From Didemnitutus sp041906465 (lineage in GTDB: Bacteria; Verrucomicrobiota; Verrucomicrobiia; Opitutales; Opitutaceae): a stretch of DNA of 64,000 bases. The translations under genes and the position numbers were made by a program. The notes under the pieces were generated by a model. It was not told the origin of the DNA. It worked only from the letters and a program-made list of their open reading frames with translations, and searched no databases. Below, one piece after another: positions 37,436-46,064 of the stretch (the first letter of the stretch is position 1; each line of letters starts with the position of its first letter). Location of the stretch: contig JAYRJE010000011.1 in the NCBI GenBank assembly GCA_041906465.1, positions 162,946 through 226,945 on the forward strand. The letters are read 5' to 3'.

Positions 37436-38986
37436 TCAGTCGTATTCGCCTTCGAGAAACCAGCCTTCGCTCGTGCGAAAGACGCGGTAGATGCCACCAG
37501 TGGCGAGCGCGACATCCCACTCGGTGCGGCTCCAGGCGCGGTCGGCTTGCCACCATTCGCCGCTGTTGAACCACGGGCCGCGCTTTTCGGTGACATTGCC
37601 TTGGATGCGTTCGGTCCAGAGGAAGGCAGGGTGACCCTCACTCATTTCGAAACGCGCGGGAAGGGGCGGTCGAAAACGCCGCAGCGGTCGGCCGACGATC
37701 GGTTGCACGGGCGGCGGCAGCGCTGGCGGAATTACAGCGAGGGGCGGCACGAGTTTCACGGCGTCGGGGCGATGCGTGTCTTCGGGTTGCGGCGTGCCCA
37801 CACGATCGGAACCGAGGAGTGCGACCACGCGCGCGAGCGTCTCGGCGAAGCCATGCGGGTCGCGCAGTCCGGTGTCGAACAGCCCATGCTGACGCACGAG
37901 CGGGCGCGCGGGCGTGACGCGCAGGCGCGCGGCGACGATCGGCGAGTCCGTGCGCACCGACTCGAGGTGCGTGTGCAGCGTGCGGAAGAGAATCTCGAGA
38001 TCGCGCGTAGGCTCGGGTAGGCGGAAGGCGCGCGCGTGCGCGGTGTCGTCGGCCAGCGTGAGCGCGAGGTCGAGTTCGACGGCCACGAAATGCGCCGCCT
38101 CGAGCTCGAGCGTGAGGCGTTCGAGAAAGCGCCGGAGAATGAAGAGGAGCGGCTCGAGAGTTTCGAGGGCGTCCTCGAATTCCATTGCGGCGACGAACTC
38201 CTGGGGCGGCGCGACGAGATGCAGCGGGCGCGGTTCGCCGCCGCGGGCGCGATCCCAAAGCGCGGTGCCAGCGGCGCCAAGGCGCCGGCCGAGATCGTCG
38301 CGTGAGAGTCGCGTGAGATCGCCGAGCGTGCGCAGGCCCCAGGCGTGCAAGACGCCGGCGATTTCAGCGTCGGGCTCGGCGGTGGCGAGCGGGAGCGGCG
38401 CGAGGAAGTCGATTTCGCTCGTGATTTCACGGACGTGGGGCGGGGGCGCCCGACCTCCCCACGCGATGAGGGCGTCATTCGTGATTGCAGCGGGGGCCGG
38501 AGACCCGGCTCTACAGATCGAAGGGGCGCGCGCGGCGTAGAGGGCGAGCAAGGGCGTGCGCGCGATGCCCGCGGTGCCGAAGAGGCCGAGCAGCGCGAGA
38601 CGGGTGAGGGCGGCGTGGCAGGCGGGGGCGCGCGCGGTGGGCGCGAGGCCGTGGACGTCGATGGTGACGGCGCCGGGCGAAGTGGCTTCGATTTGCGGTG
38701 AGATCGTGAAGGCGGCGGCGAGCAGCGTGGCACGGGCGTCCGCTTCAGCGTCGGTGTGCGGCGAGCGAATGAGAAGGTCGGCGCAGCGTGCGATGGCCTG
38801 CGGCGCGCTCATGCCCGGTTCGACGCCGGCGGCGAGGGCGGCGTCGTTGAGCGTGAGCGCAATGGATTTTTTTGTCGTGCCGCTGAAGAGGGCCGCGGGA
38901 CGATCGCGGTAGGACGTGGCTGTGGCGGACTCGGCGCGGAGAACCGCTTGCAGGGCGAAGCCGGCAAGGTGGAGAACGATGAACAT
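37436..38986 (-). CDS. imuB: ImuB, Y-family polymerase-like mutasome subunit
   Basis: 516 residues. Opens MFIVLHLAGFALQAVLRAE, where active Y-family enzymes have a catalytic D; the acidic active-site residues are missing, as is typical of ImuB, which instead links ImuA and DnaE2 to the beta clamp. Palm and little-finger landmarks include SIALTLNDAALAAGVEPGMS and LRTLGDLTRLSRDDLGRRLG. The C terminus has a W-rich tail (EWWQADRAWSRTEWDVALAT) shared with family members. Three bp follow imuA and two bp precede dnaE2. Residues ~157-184 come from an embedded repeat. Confidence 0.93.
   Translation of the reverse strand: MFIVLHLAGFALQAVLRAESATATSYRDRPAALFSGTTKKSIALTLNDAALAAGVEPGMSAPQAIARCADLLIRSPHTDAEADARATLLAAAFTISPQIEATSPGAVTIDVHGLAPTARAPACHAALTRLALLGLFGTAGIARTPLLALYAARAPSICRAGSPAPAAITNDALIAWGGRAPPPHVREITSEIDFLAPLPLATAEPDAEIAGVLHAWGLRTLGDLTRLSRDDLGRRLGAAGTALWDRARGGEPRPLHLVAPPQEFVAAMEFEDALETLEPLLFILRRFLERLTLELEAAHFVAVELDLALTLADDTAHARAFRLPEPTRDLEILFRTLHTHLESVRTDSPIVAARLRVTPARPLVRQHGLFDTGLRDPHGFAETLARVVALLGSDRVGTPQPEDTHRPDAVKLVPPLAVIPPALPPPVQPIVGRPLRRFRPPLPARFEMSEGHPAFLWTERIQGNVTEKRGPWFNSGEWWQADRAWSRTEWDVALATGGIYRVFRTSEGWFLEGEYD
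38436..38516. repeat. 81-bp palindromic repeat inside imuB
   Basis: It consists of two hairpins, GTGGGG...GGGCGCCC...CCCCAC and CCGG-AGA-CCCGG within GGGGGCCGGAGACCCGGCTC. At 81 bp (27 codons) it keeps frame. The encoded stretch (SICRAGSPAPAAITN and on to WGGRAPPPHV) is unlike the conserved sequence on either side, which joins ALYAARAP to EIDFLAPLPL. Confidence 0.7.
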
Positions 38987-38989
38987 GGG

Positions 38990-39688
38990 TCAACCGGCGG
39001 CGGCGAGGGAACGGCGCTGGCGTTGGAGGACCGGAGTGAGCTCGGCGGTAAGGACGGCGCGCTCGCGTTCAAGCTCGCCGAGTGCGGTGGAGGCAGGCGA
39101 CGACGGAGCGCCGCCCGCCATGGAGAAAGGCTCGGTGCGCGTGGCAGACAACTCGAGGCGGAGCTGCGCGCTCGGCACGCAGGCGGCAGGGGTGGCGACG
39201 ACAAAGGCGAGATCGGCGGGCTCGACGGCGCGTTGCAGGCGATACCACGACGGCGATGGCACGCGCCGCAGGTCGCGCAATGGGACGTGGCGCAGGTCGA
39301 GGAGGACGAGGCCGAAGTTGGCGTCGCGGGCGAGGAGATCGGCGGCGGCGAGGGCTTCGGTGAAATCGCGGCAGCGCGCCCAGACGAGGTGGGCGAGAAG
39401 GTCGGCAGGGAAGGAGGCGGCGTCGAACTCGTCGAGCGCGTCGACGAGCGCCGCGCGGGTTTGCGCGGCGCGCGTGGCGGCGAGGAGCCGGCCCCAGAGA
39501 AGCGAGACGCCGCAACTCGGCGCGGCGCCGACGATCTCGGTGACGGCGCTTAGCGGCAGGCCGCCACCGGTGGTTTCATCGATGGCAGGGATGCCCGTTG
39601 CGAGCGCGCGTCCGGGGGCGCGCTGCGCCGTGGGAAAACGGGCGGCGAGCTGCTGGCGCAGGCGGGCGAGTTGTTCGGACGCGGGCAT
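38990..39688 (-). CDS. imuA: ImuA, RecA/SulA-like mutasome protein
   Basis: 232 residues. RecA-like fold: GIPAIDETTGGGLPLSAVTE near residue 33, a degenerate P-loop (IVGAAPSCGVSLLWGRL) and a Walker B-like strand GLVLLDLRHVP. ImuA cooperates with ImuB and DnaE2 in damage-induced mutagenesis. Second gene of the lexA operon: 99 bp after lexA with no separate operator seen, and 3 bp before imuB. Confidence 0.9.
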   Translation of the reverse strand: MPASEQLARLRQQLAARFPTAQRAPGRALATGIPAIDETTGGGLPLSAVTEIVGAAPSCGVSLLWGRLLAATRAAQTRAALVDALDEFDAASFPADLLAHLVWARCRDFTEALAAADLLARDANFGLVLLDLRHVPLRDLRRVPSPSWYRLQRAVEPADLAFVVATPAACVPSAQLRLELSATRTEPFSMAGGAPSSPASTALGELERERAVLTAELTPVLQRQRRSLAAAG

Positions 39689-39787
39689 CGGCGAGGTGAG
39701 TCAGCATGGGCTCCAATCGTTCTCTCGGGTTGGGGCAGGGGCGATGATGGGGGAGAGAATGACTGGGATTACGATTACGAGAACGAT

Positions 39788-40414
39788 TCAGGCGGCGGAG
39801 TGTCGTCGAAGCAGACCGACCATCACGCCTTGGATGACGAGTTCGGTGGCGGGCAGAAGGTCGGGATACTTGGGATTTTCCGCGCGGAGGAAGGGGCGGC
39901 CGCGTTGGACGAGGTAGCGCTTCAGCGTCGATTCTCCGTCGATGAGCGCGGCGACGATGTCGCGCGGGCGTGGCTCGCGTGGGGTGAGGAAGACGAGGTC
40001 GCCATCGAGAATCGAGGCGTCCTGCATCGAGTCGCCGCGCACGCGGAGCGCGAAGACGCGGCTCGTGGCACGCAAGCCGAGCGAAGCGGCGTCCACGGCG
40101 ACGTAGCTATCAGGCTCCTGCTCGGCGGCGGTGGGCGAACCGGCGGGGATGGTGCCGTAGAGCGGGATGTCGAGCAGCGGGGCGCGACGTTTTTGCGCGG
40201 GCGAAACGAAGGCGCGCGCTTTGCCGGCGATGCGTTCGAGTGCGCCTTTGGCTTCGAGAGCGCGGAGATGGCGCGTGGCCGCGAACGGGCTGGCGAAACC
40301 GAAGTGGGCGCAAATCTCGCGCAGGCTGGGATAATGTCCCTGCTGCCGCTGGTGCGCGTGGACGAAGTCGAGGACCTTGCGTTGCTGGTCGGTGAGAGGT
40401 GCCGCGTCTGACAT
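39788..40414 (-). CDS. lexA: LexA repressor
   Basis: 208 residues. Winged HTH (LTDQQRKVLDFVHAHQRQQG, PSLREICAHFGFASPFAATR) followed by the S24 protease domain: self-cleavage Ala-Gly in IPAGSP, catalytic serine in GDSMQDASILDGD and catalytic lysine in STLKRYLV. It represses SOS genes until RecA filaments stimulate cleavage. Heads the lexA-imuA-imuB-dnaE2 operon. The start is the ATG at 40414 because the LTDQQ helix begins directly after it; the palindromic operator touches this ATG. Confidence 0.95.
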   Translation of the reverse strand: MSDAAPLTDQQRKVLDFVHAHQRQQGHYPSLREICAHFGFASPFAATRHLRALEAKGALERIAGKARAFVSPAQKRRAPLLDIPLYGTIPAGSPTAAEQEPDSYVAVDAASLGLRATSRVFALRVRGDSMQDASILDGDLVFLTPREPRPRDIVAALIDGESTLKRYLVQRGRPFLRAENPKYPDLLPATELVIQGVMVGLLRRHSAA

Positions 40415-40432
40415 AGTGTTCAGGTGAACACT
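40415..40432 (-). promoter_or_regulatory. Probable LexA operator (SOS box)
   Basis: AGTGTTCAGGTGAACACT is symmetric apart from its central two bases and fits a TGTTC-N4-GAACA type box. It ends at the base before the lexA ATG, implying autoregulation and control of the whole mutasome operon. No second copy was seen in the window. Confidence 0.82.
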
Positions 40433-40535
40433 ACAAGCGCCCTCGCGCAAGCGGCAGGAAAAATGTAAGTCGCTGAAAAATTTCCGGGACGAGTCCAGGT
40501 GGGACAGCGGGTGTTCGACCTGCGCGGTCTTTTCC

Positions 40536-42824
40536 TCAGCGTGCTGCGGAGCTGAACTCGTAGGGCAGCGCGGGGGCGAGGCCGAGGGGACGCGGTTTGG
40601 CGGCGTTCTTGGCGTCGGCTTTGGCACCGCGATTCGGGCGGGTGCCGCTGACGGCAAAGATCAGGTTGCCGGCGCGCTGGCTGGCGGAGGGAAGGGACTC
40701 GGCGATGAGCGTGAGCTCGAGCGTGCGGCCGCGCGGGTGCGAGGCAGTGATGGCGAGGCCGGGGGGCGGGTTGATGAGTTCGGCGGTGAGCGACTCGTAG
40801 GCGGGGCCCTGCGGGGAGAGTTCGATCTTTACCGTTAGCGGCTGGACGGGCGTGAGGCGCGCGATCTCGGGCGAGGCGACGCGGAGGACGGGCGAGCGCG
40901 GCGTGATTTGGGCGAGCCATTGCGCGGCGGGCACGAGGTGGCGCCAGAGGAAGGCTTGCATCGTGTCGTCGCAAGCGGCGACGGAGTGCGTGACGGCGCG
41001 CCCAGCGATCGTGGCGGTGCCACTGAGTGCGAGCGACACGGGAGAGCTGGGAGCGAGGTTCGGGTGCGCGGTGACGGTGAGTTGCACCGATTCAGCGCCG
41101 GCGGGAATGCGCGCGCCGCTCAGGCGCAGGCCGTTGCCGGGCACGTCGAGGGCGAGATCGATGGGGCCGTCGAAACCATCCTGACGCAACGCGAACACGG
41201 TGAGGAGCGCGCTGCCGCCGGCGGGGATATTCACGGCGGAGGGCGTGACGCGCAGGGCGAAGTCGGGCGTGGCGGGGCGGAGCGCGAGACGGTAGCCGAA
41301 TTCGGGACCGCCGCGGTGCTGGGTGTCGGTGACGGTGAGCGTGTAGGCGCCATCGGCGGGCAACGTGAAGGCGAGGCGCGAGTCGGCTTGGTGGGTGAGC
41401 AGGCCTTCGGATTTGTCGTCGGTGTCGTCGTTGCGGGCGAGCAGGCGGCCGTCGGGGGCGTGGAGTTCGAGCAGAGAGTCGAGCGGCGAGTCGAGGCGGC
41501 GCGCGAAGATCTCGGCGACGATTGCTTGGCCCGTGCGGCCGGTGAAGCGATAGGTGTCGCGCTCGTTGGGCGCGGCGATGCGTCCGTTGGCGATGCTGGG
41601 CAGCGGAAGTGCGGGCAGCGTTGCGTGGGCGTCGCGTGAAGTGGGCTCGGTGATTTCGAGGGTGTTGCCGACGGCGAAGCGAATCTGGTTGGACGGGTGG
41701 CCGTCGCGCCGCACGGAGAGGAGCGTCGTGCCGACGGGTTGGGTGGGAGCGGTGATTTCGAGGGTCGGCGCGGGAAGGTTCCAGCCGGTGAGGGCGAGCG
41801 TGGCGGGTTGACCCCGCGGAGCGCCAAGCGGGAAGACGCTGCGGATAAAGGGCAACTCGCCGAGCGCGACTCGGTAGATGAAGTCCTCGCGCCCGCGGAA
41901 GAGCGCGTCGTGGATTTCGAGTTCGTAGGTGCCGTCGGCGGGAATCTCGCAACCGATGACGGGATCGGGGCGGAACTGGAAATCGTCGTTGAAGGCGATC
42001 TCGCGGCCTTGGGCGTCGCGGAGCCGGATCACGGCTTGAAACCAGCCGGGCACGGCGTCGGCGAGGTAAGGAATGAGCGCGCGGGCGTGCAGCACGGCGG
42101 TGAGCTGTTGGCCGCGGCGGGCGGTGAAGCGCAGGGTGTCGATCTCGCCGGGGAGAATCTGGCCGTTGACGACGGCGGGCAGCGTGACGTCGAGCGGGGC
42201 GCTGCGCTTGGTAGCGGTTTGTTGCGCGCCGCGGCGCTGGCCGGCGGAGGTGGCGGTGACGACGGGCGGCGTGACCTCGGGCAGCGTGCCGATCTGGAAG
42301 ACGAGCGGATTGGAGAGACCCGCGGGCGTAGCGAGCCGGAGTTCGCGGGTGCCCGGCACGGCATCGGGCGAGACGGTGAGGGTGAGCGTGACGGACTCGG
42401 CGAGCGCGGGCGTTTTCGAGTTGGGGTTGCGACGCGCGAGGGTGTCCTGGATTTCGGTAAGCTTCTTCGCGTCGGCTTCGGTGAACGTCGCGGGCTTGTC
42501 GCGGCGTTTGTTGCGGAGTTGCTCGACTAGTTCGCGGAGTTCGACCGCTTCGCGTTGCAGGAGCGGGCGTTCGTAGTCGGTGAGGTGCGCGGTGAGGCCG
42601 GGGCCGTTGAAGTGGACAAGCGTTGCGTCGGCGAGGTGCTCGCCGCCGAGCGTGAGCGTGACGGTGGTGCCGCGCATCGCGCCGGCGGGGTAGGCGAAGG
42701 CGAGGTGTGGGGGCGGGCGTGAAGCGTTGGCGGGCTGGGCGGCAGCGAACGTCGCGAGGGCGAGCGCGACGAAGAGCGCGGCGGCGCGGGTCGCCTTGAT
42801 GATGGGCGCGAGCGCGAGACTCAT
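40536..42824 (-). CDS. Exported protein with bacterial pre-peptidase (PPC) domains
   Basis: 762 residues from ATG 42824, which overlaps the preceding DUF1501 gene's stop (ATGA). Signal peptide ATRAAALFVALALATFAAAQ, then an Ig-like domain (FAYPAGAMRGTTVTLTLGGE). At least two PPC-type modules follow: EIDTLRFTARRGQQLTAVL ... DGTYELEIHDA and ERDTYRFTGRTGQAIVAEIF ... DGAYTLTVTDT. A final beta domain completes the protein. PPC modules usually sit on secreted enzymes or surface proteins of Planctomycetes and Verrucomicrobia. No catalytic domain. It is the third gene of the DUF1549-DUF1501 cluster. Confidence 0.82.
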   Translation of the reverse strand: MSLALAPIIKATRAAALFVALALATFAAAQPANASRPPPHLAFAYPAGAMRGTTVTLTLGGEHLADATLVHFNGPGLTAHLTDYERPLLQREAVELRELVEQLRNKRRDKPATFTEADAKKLTEIQDTLARRNPNSKTPALAESVTLTLTVSPDAVPGTRELRLATPAGLSNPLVFQIGTLPEVTPPVVTATSAGQRRGAQQTATKRSAPLDVTLPAVVNGQILPGEIDTLRFTARRGQQLTAVLHARALIPYLADAVPGWFQAVIRLRDAQGREIAFNDDFQFRPDPVIGCEIPADGTYELEIHDALFRGREDFIYRVALGELPFIRSVFPLGAPRGQPATLALTGWNLPAPTLEITAPTQPVGTTLLSVRRDGHPSNQIRFAVGNTLEITEPTSRDAHATLPALPLPSIANGRIAAPNERDTYRFTGRTGQAIVAEIFARRLDSPLDSLLELHAPDGRLLARNDDTDDKSEGLLTHQADSRLAFTLPADGAYTLTVTDTQHRGGPEFGYRLALRPATPDFALRVTPSAVNIPAGGSALLTVFALRQDGFDGPIDLALDVPGNGLRLSGARIPAGAESVQLTVTAHPNLAPSSPVSLALSGTATIAGRAVTHSVAACDDTMQAFLWRHLVPAAQWLAQITPRSPVLRVASPEIARLTPVQPLTVKIELSPQGPAYESLTAELINPPPGLAITASHPRGRTLELTLIAESLPSASQRAGNLIFAVSGTRPNRGAKADAKNAAKPRPLGLAPALPYEFSSAAR

Positions 42825-44233
42825 GTGAGCGCGGCGAGGTTTTGGCCGGCGTTGGTGGGGATGGCACGAATCTCGAGACCTTCGGGGTGCGGGAGGCGCG
42901 CGTCGGCGGCGATGCCGAGCTGGCCGTAGATTTTGGCGATGAGGTCGGAGGGCGCGATCGGAGCGGAGGCGGGCTCCTCGCCGTGCGCGTCGGAGGCGCC
43001 GATGACTTGGCCGCCGCGGAAGCCGCCGCCCGCGACCAGCGCGGAGAACACTTTGCCGTGGTGGCCGCGGCCGCCGTTCCACGGCGCTTCCCAGAGCACT
43101 TTGGGCGTGCGGCCGAATTCGCCACCGGCCCACACGATGGTCGAGTCGAGCAGGCCGCGTTGCGCGAGGTCGTCGAGCAGCGTGGCGAGACCGCGGTCGA
43201 ACTCGGGCAGCTTGCGGCGCATCTGTTGGAAGTGCTGCTTGTGGGTGTCCCAGCCCTTGTAGTTGATCGTGACGTAGGGCACGCCCTTCTCGACGAGGCG
43301 GCGCGCCATGAGGCAGGACTGGCCAAAGGTGTTGCGTCCGTAGCGCTCGCGGATGGCGGCGGGTTCGTTGGAGAGATCGAAAACCTTGCCGGCGTCGCCC
43401 AGGATCATCTCGTAGGCCTCGTCTTCGCAGCGCGCGAGGGCTTTGAGGCGCGGGTCGCCGGAGCGGGCGGCGTGCGCGTAGGTGTTGAGTTGGTGCAACA
43501 AGTCGCGACGCGCGCGCTGGCGGGTCTCGTCGAGCTCGGGCGACACGACGCCTTCGACGAGGAAACGATCGGCGCCCGGATCGCCGCCGGTTGCGAAGGG
43601 CCGGTAGCGCGAGCCGAGGAAACCGGCTTCTGAGAAACGGCCCTGCAACTCGGTCAGCACGATGTAGGGCGGCAGCAGGCCGCGGTAGCCGGCGTCGTAG
43701 CCTTTGAAGAGCGAGACGACCGCGCCGGCGCCGGGGAAGACGTCACGACCGACGGACTGGCCGGTTTGCACCATGTAGGCGGCGGTCTCGTGGGAGTTGT
43801 TGCCGTGGCTGAGGCTGCGGATGAGAGCGTATTTGTCGGCTTGGCGGGCGAGGAGCGGGAGCAGTTCGCCAATGCGGACGCCGGCGATGTTGGTGTCGGC
43901 GGTGCCGGTGAGCGGGCCGGTGTAGGCCGAGCCGGCGTCCGGCTTCGGGTCGAAGGTGTCGAGGTGACACGGACCACCCCAGAGCCAGATCTGGATGACG
44001 GAGCGGGCGCGGGTCGTGACGGCGGGAGGTGCGATGGGAACGGACGCGGATGCAGGAAGGGCGAGGCGTTTGGCGGCGGAGGCGACGCGGGAGCCGAGCG
44101 CGAGACCGGCGGCGCCGAGGAGGCCGAAGCGCAGGACTTCGCGACGCGTCATCGGTGCGCCGCGCAAGCCGAGCGTGCGCAGCTCGGTGTCGAGGTCCCA
44201 GTGGTGCGGGTCTTCGCTGTGGTGGAGGGACAT
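42821..44233 (-). CDS. DUF1501 family protein with Tat signal
   Basis: 470 residues from ATG 44233. A twin-arginine motif RREVLRFGLLGAAGLALG at residues ~34-51 marks export in folded form. The DUF1501 body (sulfatase/alkaline-phosphatase-like fold) shows IWLWGGPCHLDTFDPKPDAG, SLSHGNNSHETAAYMVQTG and WAGGEFGRTPKV. These proteins are paired with DUF1549/DUF1553 cytochrome-like genes in this phylum and are thought to act on extracellular polysaccharide; the reaction is unknown. Flanked by its usual partners, and overlapping the next gene by 4 bp. Confidence 0.9.
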   Translation of the reverse strand: MSLHHSEDPHHWDLDTELRTLGLRGAPMTRREVLRFGLLGAAGLALGSRVASAAKRLALPASASVPIAPPAVTTRARSVIQIWLWGGPCHLDTFDPKPDAGSAYTGPLTGTADTNIAGVRIGELLPLLARQADKYALIRSLSHGNNSHETAAYMVQTGQSVGRDVFPGAGAVVSLFKGYDAGYRGLLPPYIVLTELQGRFSEAGFLGSRYRPFATGGDPGADRFLVEGVVSPELDETRQRARRDLLHQLNTYAHAARSGDPRLKALARCEDEAYEMILGDAGKVFDLSNEPAAIRERYGRNTFGQSCLMARRLVEKGVPYVTINYKGWDTHKQHFQQMRRKLPEFDRGLATLLDDLAQRGLLDSTIVWAGGEFGRTPKVLWEAPWNGGRGHHGKVFSALVAGGGFRGGQVIGASDAHGEEPASAPIAPSDLIAKIYGQLGIAADARLPHPEGLEIRAIPTNAGQNLAALT

Positions 44234-44251
44234 GGCGGCGGGAGCGGGGGA

Positions 44252-44273
44252 GGGCGCTTGGGGGCAAGCGCCC
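44252..44273. repeat. Short hairpin between cluster genes
   Basis: GGGCGCTTG-GGGG-CAAGCGCCC is a perfect 9-bp stem in the 62-bp gap between the DUF1549 and DUF1501 genes. It has no T-run, so it is more likely a repeat or RNA stability element than a terminator. Confidence 0.6.
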
Positions 44274-44295
44274 CTACCGTGGCGGATTCGTGGGG

Positions 44296-45882
44296 TCAGT
44301 GGCGGAGGAGAAACTCGTCGCTGTTGAGCAAGGCCCACGCGACGTCGAGGCTGGCGCGGCGGGGTTGCGGGTGGTCGCGCAGGTAGCGCGCGACGGCATC
44401 GCGCTCGGCGGACGTCGGCGGGCGCGAGAGGAACGTGAAGTAGAGTTCGTCGACCGGTTGCTTGCGGCGAAGGAGCGCGGCGAGCGCGGGGCCTTGCGTG
44501 AGTTTGCGCTGGATGTGCGTCGAGTTGAGCAGGTGCAGGCGTTGCGCGGCGGTCGTGGTGGTCGCGGTGCGTTCGGCGAGTTCGCCGGTGTCGCGCGTGG
44601 GGCGGCCGAATTTCTCGAGAAACGCGCTCGTGATGCTGCCGTCGGGCAGGGCGATGGCACGCTGTTCGGTCGGGATGAAGGTGAATGGTTCGGGAATCGC
44701 GCTCGTGTAGTTTTCGTGCGTGCCAGTGACTTGGTTGATCGCGTCGGCGAGGACTTCGGCGTCGAGGCGGCGCGGCACGTAGAACGCGAAGTGGGCGGCG
44801 GCGCGCGGGTCGTCGGTCGGCGCGAGCGAGGAGGCTTGGTAGGTTTGCGAGTTGAGCACTTCGCGCAGGAAGGCGCGGAGGTCGTAGCGATGCGCGACGA
44901 GGGACGCGGCGAGGTGGTCGAGCAGCGCGGGATTGGCGGGAGGATTGTCCGGGCGCAGGTCGTCGGCGGGGTGCGCGATGCCGCGGCCGAAGACCCAGCT
45001 CCACACGCGGTTCGCGAGCGCGCGGGCGAAGCGCGGGTTGTCGGAGCGCAGCAGCCAGTCGGCGAACGCCGCGCGCGGGTCCTGGCCGGGAGCGAGCGTG
45101 ACGGGCGAACCGTCGGGAAAGCGGGTCGTGAGCGGCGGCGCGGGAAGCGATGCGTCGAAGAAGACGATCTCCTCCTTCCACTCGCGGGTGGCTTTGGTGG
45201 AGAGTTGCGAGAACAGCGGCGCGAAGGCGGCGAGTTTCTCCGGCGGCCAGGTTTCCACGCGTTCCCCGAGGAAGGTGAGCGCGACGACGCGGGCGAGGCC
45301 GGCGGGCTGGCGATTGGCGGAGGCACGCCAGAAGTTCGCCGGGCCGACGCGGAAGTTGCTGCCGTTGGCGGTGAGGAGTTCGCGCGCGAATCCGTCGAGC
45401 GGCAGGCCGTCGTGCATCGCGTCGCGAATCCAGCGGTGGTAGCACTGCGCGGCGTTCGGCCAAAGGTTGATCGGAAACTCGGCCTTCACGCGCAGCGTGT
45501 CGCTCCAGAGCATCGCCCAGTAGTCGGCGAATTCCTCGCGCGCGAGCAGGCGGTCGATGAGGGCGGCGCGTTTGTCGACCGCGCGATCGGCGAGAAACGC
45601 GCGGGCCTCGTCGGCAGTGGGCAGCGTGCCGATCGTATCGAGGAAGATGCGCCGGACGAAGACGGCATCGCTGCACGGCGGAGCGGGAGCGAGGGCGAGC
45701 ACCGCGAGATCGGCTTGCACGAGTTCGTCGATCCGCGAGCGGGGCGTGGTGTAGTTGGACGCCTCGTAAGGGGAAGGCGTCGGAGCGGCGCTGGCGCCAA
45801 CACGGAGGACGAGCAAAGCGCACAGTGTCGCAGCGACGCAGCGCAGCAGGGGAAGGGCGGAGGGGCACGGGGGCAAGTTCAC
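44296..45882 (-). CDS. DUF1549/DUF1553 family protein
   Basis: 528 residues with signal peptide (RCVAATLCALLVLRVGASAA). The DUF1549 half begins SRIDELVQADLAVLALAP and has FVRRIFLDTIGTLPTADEAR and YWAMLWSDTLRVKAEF; the DUF1553 half has FARALANRVWSWVFGRGIAH and YQASSLAPTDDPR. No CXXCH haem motif is present in this shorter version. First gene of the three-gene cluster with DUF1501 and PPC proteins, a set typical of Verrucomicrobia and Planctomycetes. Confidence 0.9.
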   Translation of the reverse strand: MNLPPCPSALPLLRCVAATLCALLVLRVGASAAPTPSPYEASNYTTPRSRIDELVQADLAVLALAPAPPCSDAVFVRRIFLDTIGTLPTADEARAFLADRAVDKRAALIDRLLAREEFADYWAMLWSDTLRVKAEFPINLWPNAAQCYHRWIRDAMHDGLPLDGFARELLTANGSNFRVGPANFWRASANRQPAGLARVVALTFLGERVETWPPEKLAAFAPLFSQLSTKATREWKEEIVFFDASLPAPPLTTRFPDGSPVTLAPGQDPRAAFADWLLRSDNPRFARALANRVWSWVFGRGIAHPADDLRPDNPPANPALLDHLAASLVAHRYDLRAFLREVLNSQTYQASSLAPTDDPRAAAHFAFYVPRRLDAEVLADAINQVTGTHENYTSAIPEPFTFIPTEQRAIALPDGSITSAFLEKFGRPTRDTGELAERTATTTTAAQRLHLLNSTHIQRKLTQGPALAALLRRKQPVDELYFTFLSRPPTSAERDAVARYLRDHPQPRRASLDVAWALLNSDEFLLRH

Positions 45883-46064
45883 GGGCGGCCGGAACCGCGC
45901 GGTGCGTGGGACGCGCTGGTGAGAGCATGACGCCGCGGGCGCGGAGTGGCTACGCAGCGGCTGTGCAATACAAGGCGCCTAATGGGCCCTAGTTCGTCGC
46001 TTGTTGAGTCGGCGCGCTCAGCGCGCGCCGGTAACTCGGCGGCACGTGGCGCGTCAGGAAGATC

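Noticed and set aside
37434..37574. 47-codon extension of the dnaE2 frame upstream of ATG 37433
   Set aside because: It overlaps imuB's 3' end in another frame and has no resemblance to the 2H domain.
44234..45928. N-terminal extension of the DUF1501 frame to 1035 codons
   Set aside because: The extra part overlaps the DUF1549/1553 gene and reads arginine/proline low-complexity sequence; the Tat signal marks the true N terminus.
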